From an uncultured Gemella sp. (lineage in GTDB: Bacteria; Bacillota; Bacilli; Staphylococcales; Gemellaceae), in the NCBI GenBank assembly GCA_947254465.1, contig CAMYEU010000125.1, positions 1-5,315 of the forward strand: a stretch of DNA of 5,315 nucleotides, given 5' to 3'. Numbering within the stretch: the first letter of the stretch is position 1; the number at the start of each line of letters is the position of its first letter. A model generated the notes under the pieces. That model was given only the letters and a program-made list of their open reading frames with translations, had not been told where the DNA came from and ran no database searches. The translations under genes were made by a program, and so were the position numbers. Shown here in pieces: positions 1-5,315 of this stretch.

Positions 1-55
1 AGCAGTCATTATAACTACTACGCTATTCTAAGTCTAACTTTTTGGGGTCAGATCA
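1..55. mobile_element. Probable end of an IS3-family (IS150-like) insertion sequence
   Basis: Read on the minus strand from position 55, the sequence starts TGATCTGACCCCAAAAAG and continues with TTAGACT to position 31. This has the form of IS150-group terminal inverted repeats: it begins with TG (ends with CA on the plus strand) and has a CTGACCCCAAAAAGTT-type core. The element would run leftward out of the window, so only its last ~55 bases are visible, and I cannot tell whether this is the left or right end. No convincing transposase C-terminus is readable in positions 1-55. The target duplication would begin at position 56 (GAAC...), but the partner copy is outside the window. The end lies 28 bases past the nuclease stop codon. 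The assignment rests on remembered consensus, not a search. Confidence 0.5.
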
Positions 56-83
56 GAACTATTTTAGGTTCGAAGTCTTAATT

Positions 84-830
84 TTATTTCACAGTATATT
101 TACCAGTTTTATAGTCGATAGTAACACCTTTTTGGAAGTTTGGTAAGAATACATTGTATTTAACACTCTTACCATTATCTTCAACTGACATTGCTTCCAT
201 GATAACCCCTTGAGCAACGAGATCATCACCTTTAAAAACAGGAGTTACACGGTAACGTACATGTTTTTTAGTTTTCTTAACGTAATCTGCAACCTCATTT
301 TCAAAAGGAATCATATTAAGATTCATAAATCTTGTTCCAGTCATAAGGTTTTTATCATTATCATTTTCTCCAGCTAGTTGGAAAGCAATTAAATGTGATC
401 TATCATAAACATGAGTGCCTCTATTACTTTGCCATCCGCTTGGGCGAACATGGGCGATTTCTTCACGTTTATCAGTTGGCATTAAATCAGTACCTATAAT
501 ACCGTTAGCTTGTCCAACACGTCCAAGTTTGTCTAAAGGACTATAGTTTTCAAATGATGTAGTAGATAAGTCTTCCTTAGCGAAGTAAGGATTGTTATTA
601 TTTAGTACTTTATACTTGTTATCGTCAGTTGCTTCACTTTCTTTAGGTGCTGTAAGAGAATTGAGTACATCATCAGGAATTTTTGATACGCTTGTGAATG
701 TTGTGGCAGTATTTGATGTTTTATTTGATGATTTATTCGTGTAATAAGTGATAGCAAATGCTGCTAAAATTACTATTGCAATTGATATAATTGAAAATAA
801 AGATAATTGTTGTTTTTTCCTTTTTGCCAT
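84..830 (-). CDS. Membrane-linked or secreted DNA/RNA non-specific endonuclease (DRGH-type, streptococcal DNase-like)
   Basis: This 248-residue protein is predicted to hydrolyse DNA and possibly RNA outside the cell, using a beta-beta-alpha-metal active site. The N-terminus is basic (KRKK at 3-6), followed by one hydrophobic segment at about 9-28. An AFA at 24-26 could be a signal peptidase site, so anchored and released forms are both possible. A polar Ser/Thr/Asn-rich linker runs to about residue 50. The nuclease domain covers about 70-248 and has RPSGW at 129-133, then YDRSHLIAFQLAGEN at 142-156, where His146 is the expected general base (DRSH variant of DRGH). NLMTGTR follows at 161-167; Asn170, 24 residues after the His, is the likely metal ligand by analogy with streptococcal Spd1-type DNases. 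The start is fixed by AGGAGG at 835-840, four bases before the ATG. It lies 69 bases downstream of trpS with no convincing promoter of its own, so co-transcription is likely. Family members serve in nutrient scavenging, escape from neutrophil traps or DNA uptake; which applies here cannot be read from the sequence. Confidence 0.9.
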   Translation of the reverse strand: MAKRKKQQLSLFSIISIAIVILAAFAITYYTNKSSNKTSNTATTFTSVSKIPDDVLNSLTAPKESEATDDNKYKVLNNNNPYFAKEDLSTTSFENYSPLDKLGRVGQANGIIGTDLMPTDKREEIAHVRPSGWQSNRGTHVYDRSHLIAFQLAGENDNDKNLMTGTRFMNLNMIPFENEVADYVKKTKKHVRYRVTPVFKGDDLVAQGVIMEAMSVEDNGKSVKYNVFLPNFQKGVTIDYKTGKYTVK

Positions 831-865
831 AGGGCCTCCTTATTTTATTGTAATTTAAATGACTA

Positions 866-890
866 AGAGGAAGAGTAGAGCTCTTCCACT
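866..890 (-). other. Stem-loop between trpS and the nuclease gene (weak terminator or processing element)
   Basis: GGAAGAG (869-875) pairs perfectly with CTCTTCC (881-887) across a 5-base loop. After one A-A mismatch, two more pairs form (866-867 with 889-890). It starts 12 bases past the trpS stop codon. On the minus strand the hairpin is followed by TCTTAGTCATTT, not a run of U, so it is at best a leaky terminator. It could instead protect the 3' end of trpS mRNA or lower nuclease expression relative to trpS; both roles are inference. Confidence 0.4.
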
Positions 891-899
891 AAAAAATAT

Positions 900-1916
900 T
901 TATTTTTTAAAGTAATTGATTCCCATTGCATCTTTTACTTCGTCTAAAGTAGCAGCTGCAACTTTTTCTGCTTTTTCACTTCCTGCTTTTAACATTCTAT
1001 ATACTTCAGCTTTATCTTTTGCGAATTCTTCACGACGCTCTCTTATTGGACGTAGGTAATCTTGCATAACATCATTTAAACGGCGTTTTAGTTTCATATC
1101 GCCAAGTCCACCGCGAGAGTAGTGTTCTTTAAACTCTGCAACTTCATCAGTACGAGTATCGAAAATGTCTAAGTATTTAAATACAACATTTCCTTCAACT
1201 TGACCTGGATCTTCAATCTTGATGTGGTTTGGATCAGTGTACATTTTCATTATTTTAGCTTTAATGTTTTCTTCACTATCCCCTAAGTAAATACCATTGT
1301 TTAAACTTTTGCTCATTTTTCCTTGTCCATCTATACCTACAAGACGAGCATGATTTTTTGGCGGTAATACAATTTCAGGTAATACTAGAACTTCTTTATT
1401 GTATGTTCTATTGAAGTCACGAACGATTTCACGAGTTTGTTCAAGCATTGGCTTTTGATCTTCACCAACAGGAACGTGTGTTGCTTTAAATGCAGTAATA
1501 TCAGCAGCTTGGCTTACAGGATAAGTAAAGAATCCTGCTGGAATACTTTCACCAAATTTTTTGTCGTTAATTTCCTGTTTAACAGTAGGGTTACGGTGTA
1601 ATCTAGAAACTGATACTAGATTCATGTAGTACATGTATAATTCAGCAAGTTGTGGAATTTGTGATTGAATAAAAATAGTAGTTTTTTTAGGATCGATTCC
1701 AACTGCAAGATAATCAAGTGCTACTTCTGTAATATTTTCAATAACTTTTCCTGGGTTATCAGCATTATCAGTAAGTGCTTGTTGATCGGCAATCATAATA
1801 AATACTTCAGTATCATCTTCATTTTGTAAAGCTATACGATTTTTCAAAGAACCAACATAGTGTCCTAAGTGAAGTTTACCAGTTGGTCTATCTCCAGTTA
1901 AAATAATTTTTGTCAT
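900..1916 (-). CDS. trpS: Tryptophanyl-tRNA synthetase
   Basis: This cytosolic class Ic aminoacyl-tRNA synthetase joins tryptophan to tRNA-Trp using ATP. The 338 residues are the normal length. The ATP-binding HIGH-type signature is PTGKLHLGH at 11-19 (HLGH at 16-19), and the second signature, KMSKS, is at 200-204. Other family-typical stretches are IADQQALTD at 42-50, PVSQAADI at 133-140 and VGEDQKPMLEQTREI at 150-164. The protein closely resembles, from memory, the TrpRS form used by streptococci (start ILTGDRPTGKLH) rather than the Bacillus/Staphylococcus form with FSGIQPSG and a TIGN signature. The start is supported by AAAGGAG at 1927-1933, ten bases upstream. The leader is only about 35 nt from an extended -10 box, too short for a tryptophan T-box, and no T-box sequence is visible. 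It is the first gene of a probable two-gene unit with the downstream nuclease. Confidence 0.97.
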   Translation of the reverse strand: MTKIILTGDRPTGKLHLGHYVGSLKNRIALQNEDDTEVFIMIADQQALTDNADNPGKVIENITEVALDYLAVGIDPKKTTIFIQSQIPQLAELYMYYMNLVSVSRLHRNPTVKQEINDKKFGESIPAGFFTYPVSQAADITAFKATHVPVGEDQKPMLEQTREIVRDFNRTYNKEVLVLPEIVLPPKNHARLVGIDGQGKMSKSLNNGIYLGDSEENIKAKIMKMYTDPNHIKIEDPGQVEGNVVFKYLDIFDTRTDEVAEFKEHYSRGGLGDMKLKRRLNDVMQDYLRPIRERREEFAKDKAEVYRMLKAGSEKAEKVAAATLDEVKDAMGINYFKK

Positions 1917-1958
1917 AAAAGGGTAACTCCTTTAAAATAATTTTAATAATTCCTTATA

Positions 1959-1967
1959 ATTATACCA
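1959..1967 (-). promoter_or_regulatory. Extended -10 promoter for trpS
   Basis: The minus strand reads TGGTATAAT, a perfect -10 hexamer (1959-1964) with the TGn extension (1965-1967). No good -35 hexamer lies 16-18 bases upstream, which is typical of extended -10 promoters. The expected start of transcription is near 1952, giving a leader of about 35 nt. It is the only clear promoter for the leftward trpS-nuclease unit. Confidence 0.65.
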
Positions 1968-2045
1968 TAATCTAACAGAAGTTTGTTTGAAATAACATAA
2001 AAAATATTAATTTAGATAAAATTTAGTGTTTTAGTTGGAAAATAA

Positions 2046-2054
2046 TGATATAAT
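2046..2054 (+). promoter_or_regulatory. Extended -10 promoter for lplA
   Basis: The plus strand reads TGATATAAT, a consensus -10 (2049-2054) with TGn in front. The region 17 bases upstream (GTGTTT, 2026-2031) is a poor -35, so recognition should depend on the extended -10. Transcription would begin near 2061, about 32 nt before the lplA start codon. It lies about 80 bases from the divergent trpS promoter. I see no clear operator palindrome between them. Confidence 0.65.
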
Positions 2055-2092
2055 AAAAGGTAAAGAAATAGTTAATTATTAAGGAGATTAAT

Positions 2093-3082
2093 ATGATATA
2101 TATAGAATCAAAAAGTAATGATCCACGCTATAATACAGCATTAGAACTGTATGCTTTTAATGAACTTGCGGAAAAAGATGATGTGTTTATGTTATGGATA
2201 AACTCGCCATGTATCGTTGTTGGTAAAAACCAAAACACAACAGAAGAAGTAAACCAAAAATTCTGTGATGACAAAGGTATTAAAATTGTTCGTCGTGTAA
2301 GTGGTGGTGGTGCAGTTTACCACGATTTAAACAACTTAAACTACACAATTATCTCAAATGGTAGAAGTGGAGAAGAATTTGACTTCAAATCGTTCTCACA
2401 ACCTGTGCTAGATGCATTAGATTCATTAGGAGTTAAAGCAGAATTTACAGGACGTAATGACTTAGAAATTGATGGTCAAAAATTCTGTGGTAATGCACAA
2501 TATGTACGTAATGGTCGTATTATGCACCATGGTTGCTTAATGTTTGATGTTAATACATCAGTTTTAGCAGATGCTTTAAAAGTATCTAAAGATAAAATTG
2601 AATCAAAAGGAATTAAATCAGTACGCTCACGTGTAACAAACATTAAAGATCACCTTCCAAACCAAGATATGACAGTTCAAGACTTCGTTGCAGCTCTTAA
2701 AAAATATATGAGTGAAAAATATGAAATGACTGATTTTGTTGCAACTGAAGAAGATGAAGCTGCAATCTTAGCTATTCAAGAAGAAAAAAATAACTCATGG
2801 GATTGGGTATATGGTAAAAATCCTGACTTCAACATTAAACGTAATAGAAGACTTAAAACTGGTAAAATCGAAGCTAATATCATGGTAGAACAAGGTGTTA
2901 TTACTAATATCAAATTCTACGGAGACTTCTTCGGAGTAATGGATGTAGAAGATATTGCTAAAAAATTAGTGGGTGTAAAATACCAAAAAGAAGATATTCA
3001 AAAAGTTTTAGAACAAATTGATATTAACTCTTACTTCTTAGGAGCAACATTAGAAGAAGTAGTAGATATTTTAGTAGACTAA
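2093..3082 (+). CDS. lplA: Lipoate-protein ligase A
   Basis: This cytosolic enzyme salvages free lipoate. It activates lipoate with ATP to lipoyl-AMP, then transfers it to a lysine of lipoyl domains in 2-oxoacid dehydrogenase E2 subunits or GcvH. The 329 residues match the two-domain LplA/LplJ form. The catalytic domain (about 1-220) has the glycine-rich motif RRVSGGGAVYHD at 67-78, NDLEIDGQKFCGNAQY at 122-137 with Lys130 as the expected lipoyl-AMP-binding lysine, and HHGCLMFD at 145-152. The accessory C-terminal domain starts around SWDWVYGKNPDFN at 235-247 and runs to the end. AAGGAG at 2081-2086, six bases before ATG, fixes the start. A YbjQ-family gene follows 24 bases later with its own ribosome binding site, suggesting an operon. 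No lipoate synthesis gene (lipA, lipB) is present in the window, so whether the cell depends on scavenging cannot be decided here. A relative with lipoyl-relay or amidotransferase activity is possible but less likely given both domains. Confidence 0.95.
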   Translation: MIYIESKSNDPRYNTALELYAFNELAEKDDVFMLWINSPCIVVGKNQNTTEEVNQKFCDDKGIKIVRRVSGGGAVYHDLNNLNYTIISNGRSGEEFDFKSFSQPVLDALDSLGVKAEFTGRNDLEIDGQKFCGNAQYVRNGRIMHHGCLMFDVNTSVLADALKVSKDKIESKGIKSVRSRVTNIKDHLPNQDMTVQDFVAALKKYMSEKYEMTDFVATEEDEAAILAIQEEKNNSWDWVYGKNPDFNIKRNRRLKTGKIEANIMVEQGVITNIKFYGDFFGVMDVEDIAKKLVGVKYQKEDIQKVLEQIDINSYFLGATLEEVVDILVD

Positions 3083-3106
3083 TAAACAATTTAGGAGTGA
3101 AGTAAT

Positions 3107-3430
3107 ATGATTATTGCAACAACAAATTATGTTCCTGGAATGGAAGTAGTAGAATATAAAGGATTAGCTACAGGTGAAGTAGTAGCTGGGATTAATGTTA
3201 TCAAAGATATAGGAGCAGGAATTCGAAACCTTTTCGGTGGAAGAGTTCAAGGGTATGAAGATGAAATTATTCAAGCAAGAGCTCAAGTTTTAAAAGAATT
3301 AGAAGCTCGTGCAGCTGAGATGGGTGCTAATGCCATTATCGGAGTTAGAATTGACTTTGATCCTCTAGGAGGAGACGGTAATAATATGCTTTTAGTTACA
3401 GTTACAGGAACAGCTGTAGTAGTAAGATAG
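3107..3430 (+). CDS. YbjQ/UPF0145-family protein (putative heavy-metal-binding fold, function unknown)
   Basis: This 107-residue soluble protein has no signal peptide or membrane segment. It matches the YbjQ (UPF0145) family along its full length: the opening strand pattern (ATTNYVPGMEVVEYKGLATG, 4-23), DIGAGIRNLFGGR at 34-46, a helix rich in Ala and Glu at about 51-72, and GANAIIGVRIDFD at 73-85, followed by a hydrophobic beta strand (LLVTVTGTAVVV, 95-106). Known structures of the family are small oligomeric rings; the 'metal-binding' label is from fold resemblance and the biochemical role is not established. No Cys or His is present, so classical metal ligation by those residues is not supported here. 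AGGAG at 3093-3097, nine bases before the ATG, supports the start. It lies 24 bases after lplA and is probably translated from the same mRNA; a functional link with lipoate use is not shown. Confidence 0.9.
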   Translation: MIIATTNYVPGMEVVEYKGLATGEVVAGINVIKDIGAGIRNLFGGRVQGYEDEIIQARAQVLKELEARAAEMGANAIIGVRIDFDPLGGDGNNMLLVTVTGTAVVVR

Positions 3431-3446
3431 TTATAAATAGAAATAT

Positions 3447-3476
3447 TTGTCAAGATAGTATATAATATAAAATAAT
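3447..3476 (+). promoter_or_regulatory. Possible sortase promoter in the AT-rich gap
   Basis: TTGTCA (3447-3452) is one mismatch from the consensus -35, and AATAAT (3471-3476) lies 18 bases downstream as a possible -10. A perfect TATAAT also occurs at 3461-3466, but it is only 8 bases from TTGTCA and would need the weak TAGAAA at 3438-3443 as its -35. The gap 3431-3509 is nearly all A/T, so chance matches are expected. No terminator hairpin separates the upstream gene, so read-through from the lplA promoter is also possible. Confidence 0.35.
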
Positions 3477-3509
3477 TATATAAAATTTACTGATAGAAAG
3501 AAAAAATAA

Positions 3510-4310
3510 ATGAAACAGATATTTAACATTAAAAAAACTTTTTCTGTTTTACTTTTAGTGATTGCTTTAGTAGCCTCTGCTGTATTCGTAGCAGGATGTA
3601 GTGATGATAAAGGAACAAGCTCTAGTTCATCATCAAAAGCAACTTATACAATAAGTAAAGAAGAGAAAGATTATTTATCAAAACGTTTTTCAGAATTATT
3701 TAAAACAAATAATGAAACAGTAGCTTATATTTATGCTCCAGGAACAGAATTAGACGAACCAGTAGTTCAAACTAATGACAACGAAACATACTTAGATAAA
3801 ACTTTTGAAGGTGGACATGTTCCTTACCTTGGTACTGTATTCATGGATATGGATAACAAAAAAGACTTTCATGACAGATTAACTTGGTTATTTGGTCATG
3901 CTCGTGGAAGTAAAGTTGGAGATCACCGTATGTTCAATGATGTTAACTACTATGACAAACAAGAATACCTGGATAAACACAAATTCGTAGTTATTGAAAC
4001 TCCTGAGAGAAAATACTACTACGAAGCAGCGTTCTTGACAATTGTACCAGAGACAACTTCATTTTATCGTTTGGATTTTGAAAATGATGAAGATTTCTTA
4101 AGCCAATTAACAAATGTTAAGAAAGATGCGACAACTAAAAATGATAGTGTTCAACTTAAAGGAAATGATAAATACTTAGTATTATCTACTTGTCGTGAGG
4201 AAGACGAAACAATTCGTTCTAACCTGTATCTACGCCAAATTCCAGATAATGAAATGAACGATTTCTTAGCTAAACATAAAGATGAATTAAAATATGTAGC
4301 TACAAGATAA
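3510..4310 (+). CDS. srtB: Class B sortase with a lipoprotein-type N-terminus
   Basis: This is a cell-surface cysteine transpeptidase that cleaves a C-terminal sorting signal in a partner protein and joins the partner to the cell wall or another acceptor. The catalytic triad is readable: His130 in LFGHARG, Cys228 in LVLSTC and Arg236 in ETIRSNLYLR. Class B character is shown by the stretch from NETVAYIYAPGTELDEPVVQ (68-87) through YLDKTFEG (94-101) and MFNDVNYYD (141-149), and by the helical insert DFENDEDFLSQL (189-200) before the Cys strand. The 266 residues are a usual length. Unusually, the N-terminus has basic residues at 2-9, a hydrophobic core at 11-26 and VAGC at 27-30. It is followed by Ser31 and a Ser-rich linker (36-42), the layout of a lipoprotein with lipidated Cys30. 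No sortase substrate with an LPXTG- or NPQTN-like tail is encoded in the window, so the target is unknown. The ribosome binding site (AGAAAG, 3495-3500) is weak. A convergent terminator follows directly. Confidence 0.92.
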   Translation: MKQIFNIKKTFSVLLLVIALVASAVFVAGCSDDKGTSSSSSSKATYTISKEEKDYLSKRFSELFKTNNETVAYIYAPGTELDEPVVQTNDNETYLDKTFEGGHVPYLGTVFMDMDNKKDFHDRLTWLFGHARGSKVGDHRMFNDVNYYDKQEYLDKHKFVVIETPERKYYYEAAFLTIVPETTSFYRLDFENDEDFLSQLTNVKKDATTKNDSVQLKGNDKYLVLSTCREEDETIRSNLYLRQIPDNEMNDFLAKHKDELKYVATR

Positions 4311-4317
4311 TAAATAT

Positions 4318-4359
4318 TGAAAAGCAATCTAATGATTAAGTTCACTAGATTGCTTTTCA
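4318..4359. terminator. Bidirectional terminator between the convergent sortase and MATE genes
   Basis: TGAAAAGCAATCTA (4318-4331) and TAGATTGCTTTTCA (4346-4359) form a perfect 14-bp inverted repeat with a 14-base loop. It begins 8 bases after the sortase stop codon and ends 6 bases before the MATE stop codon on the other strand. The stem itself ends in a TTTT run on either strand, and the flanks are T-rich (GTTTATTTAAAT on plus, AATATTTATTA on minus), although neither is a long pure U-tract. Position between convergent genes strongly supports two-way termination. Confidence 0.8.
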
Positions 4360-4365
4360 GTTTAT

Positions 4366-5315
4366 TTAAATAATATTTTGCTTAGGCATCATTCTAAATT
4401 CTCTTATTAAGAAGAATAATGAAATTGAGAATGCACAAAGGTCAGTCACTGGAGTAGCATAGATTATTCCCTCAATTCCAAAGAAATGTGAAAGAATAAA
4501 TAACATTGGTATTAGTACTATAAGTTGCTTAGTTAAGGCAATAGTAACTCCAATTTTTGGTTTTCCTATTGCAGAGAAGAAAGTAGAACTTGAAATTTGA
4601 ACACCATTTATAAATGTAAATAACAAGAAGAATCTCATATACCTAACTGCGAACTCAAAGTATAGTTCATTACCATTTCCGAATAGACTAACAATTTGTT
4701 TAGGAAAAATCTCGAAAATTAGGAAGAATGTAATTGAGATAATCATCGCATATTTCATAGTGTATCTCATTGTAGTACGAACTCTCTCGTATTTTTTAGC
4801 TCCGTAATTATATCCAAAAATTGGTTGAGCACCTTGAATTAATCCAATAATAATAGCTATAAATATTATATTAATTTTAGCTACAATTCCGGCGACGGCA
4901 ATAGGAATATCATTCCCGTATACAGAATTAGTACCGTGAATATTTAATAAATTGTTTGTTACTATTTGAGCTATCATATTAGAACCTTGGAAAACAAATG
5001 AAGGCATTCCGAACCCTGCAGCAACTTTTAATAAAGGTATCTTAGGGATGAAGTCTTGTTTAGTAAACTTAACGCTTTTAAATTTTGGAAAATATAAAAT
5101 AAGAATCAATGCAGATAAGAACTGGCTTATAACTGTAGCCCAAGCCGATCCAGCAATTCCCCAACCAAATCCAAAGATAAAAATTGGATTAAGAATAGTA
5201 TTAAGTACTGCACCAAAAATAATGGCAAACATTGAATATTTAGGGCTATTATCTGAGCGGACAATAGGGTTAGTACTAATGGAAATTAGTAAAAATGGTA
5301 TCCCTAAAGATGTAA
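4366..5315 (-). CDS. MATE-family multidrug/solute efflux transporter, N-terminus off the window
   Basis: This integral membrane antiporter should export drugs or other organic compounds in exchange for Na+ or H+. About 315 residues are visible of the usual ~450. The frame is open to the right edge: upstream of the methionine at 5230-5232 it reads NPIVRSDNSPKYS, the conserved MATE 'N..IRSDG.PK.SM' region, so that methionine is internal and the true start lies beyond 5315. Numbering from that methionine, family features are FGAVLNTILNPIFIFGFGWGIAGSAWAT (residues 6-33, given as one hydrophobic stretch with key N11, N15, P16), QPIFGYNYGAKKYERV (136-151), and a later helix beginning AIGKPKIG (221-228). 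Several hydrophobic segments continue to about 277, with a short polar tail MMPKQNII. The pattern is closest to the MepA/NorM-like group in Firmicutes, though the substrate cannot be inferred. It converges on the sortase gene and shares its terminator. Its promoter and any regulator are outside the window. Confidence 0.9.
   Translation of the reverse strand, partial: TSLGIPFLLISISTNPIVRSDNSPKYSMFAIIFGAVLNTILNPIFIFGFGWGIAGSAWATVISQFLSALILILYFPKFKSVKFTKQDFIPKIPLLKVAAGFGMPSFVFQGSNMIAQIVTNNLLNIHGTNSVYGNDIPIAVAGIVAKINIIFIAIIIGLIQGAQPIFGYNYGAKKYERVRTTMRYTMKYAMIISITFFLIFEIFPKQIVSLFGNGNELYFEFAVRYMRFFLLFTFINGVQISSSTFFSAIGKPKIGVTIALTKQLIVLIPMLFILSHFFGIEGIIYATPVTDLCAFSISLFFLIREFRMMPKQNII

Noticed and set aside
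1..81. Open plus-strand frame from the left edge to TAA at 79-81, as a possible transposase C-terminus
   Set aside because: Its translation passes through the inverted-repeat end and beyond the element, and shows no conserved IS3-family OrfB ending. Another frame stops at 29-31, but too few residues are visible to judge it.
30..86. Imperfect direct repeat AAGTCT(T)AA(C/T)TTTT at 30-42 and 73-86
   Set aside because: Short, imperfect and A/T-rich; one copy belongs to the IS terminal repeat. A chance resemblance is the simplest reading.
847..852. TACAAT on the minus strand as a -10 box for the nuclease gene
   Set aside because: Transcription would begin about position 840, cutting into the ribosome binding site at 835-840, and no -35 is present.
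1917..2092. T-box or other riboswitch in the divergent intergenic region
   Set aside because: The space is too small on either side of the two promoters, and no T-box core or terminator hairpin is visible.
4151..4345. 64-residue open frame on the minus strand inside the sortase 3' end and terminator
   Set aside because: It overlaps the conserved sortase catalytic Cys/Arg region on the opposite strand, runs through the terminator inverted repeat, and resembles no family I know.
5230..5232. ATG as the start codon of the MATE transporter
   Set aside because: The same frame continues upstream to the window edge with conserved MATE residues (IVRSDNSPKYS), and no ribosome binding site precedes this ATG, so it is internal.
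1..5315. CRISPR arrays, tRNA or rRNA genes, phage attachment sites
   Set aside because: No regularly spaced repeats, cloverleaf-like sequences or rRNA segments were seen. Apart from the 1-55 IS end, the non-coding stretches are all short (under 180 bases) and accounted for.

Overview
This looks like chromosomal DNA from a low-GC Firmicute. The sequence is strongly AT-rich, has AGGAG-type ribosome binding sites, and carries TATAAT promoters with the TG extension common in this group. Several proteins (the tryptophanyl-tRNA synthetase with an HLGH signature, the DRSH-type membrane-linked nuclease, the class B sortase) resemble those of streptococci and relatives. Gemella or a neighbouring genus is my best guess, from remembered protein resemblance only, not a search.

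Left part, minus strand: positions 1-55 look like the terminal inverted repeat of an IS3-family (IS150-like) insertion sequence whose body lies outside the window. Next come a non-specific DNA/RNA endonuclease gene (84-830) and trpS (900-1916). They appear to form a two-gene unit read leftward, trpS first. The only good promoter lies upstream of trpS, and the 69-base gap between the genes holds a stem-loop without a U-tract.

Middle, plus strand: positions 1917-2092 are a compact divergent promoter region with one extended -10 element facing each way. Rightward come lplA (lipoate-protein ligase, 2093-3082), a small YbjQ/UPF0145-family gene (3107-3430) and a class B sortase (3510-4310). The first two are 24 bases apart and probably co-transcribed. 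The sortase follows a 79-base AT-rich gap with a possible promoter of its own and a poor ribosome binding site.

Right part: a 14-bp perfect inverted repeat (4318-4359) sits between the convergent sortase gene and a MATE-family multidrug/solute transporter gene. It probably terminates transcription from both sides. The transporter reads leftward and is cut by the right window edge; its frame stays open to position 5315, so the first methionine often chosen (5232) is internal.

Most of the window is ordinary housekeeping and surface-biology gene content. The most notable feature is the sortase, whose N-terminus looks like a lipoprotein signal peptide with a VAGC lipobox and a serine-rich linker rather than the usual plain transmembrane anchor.
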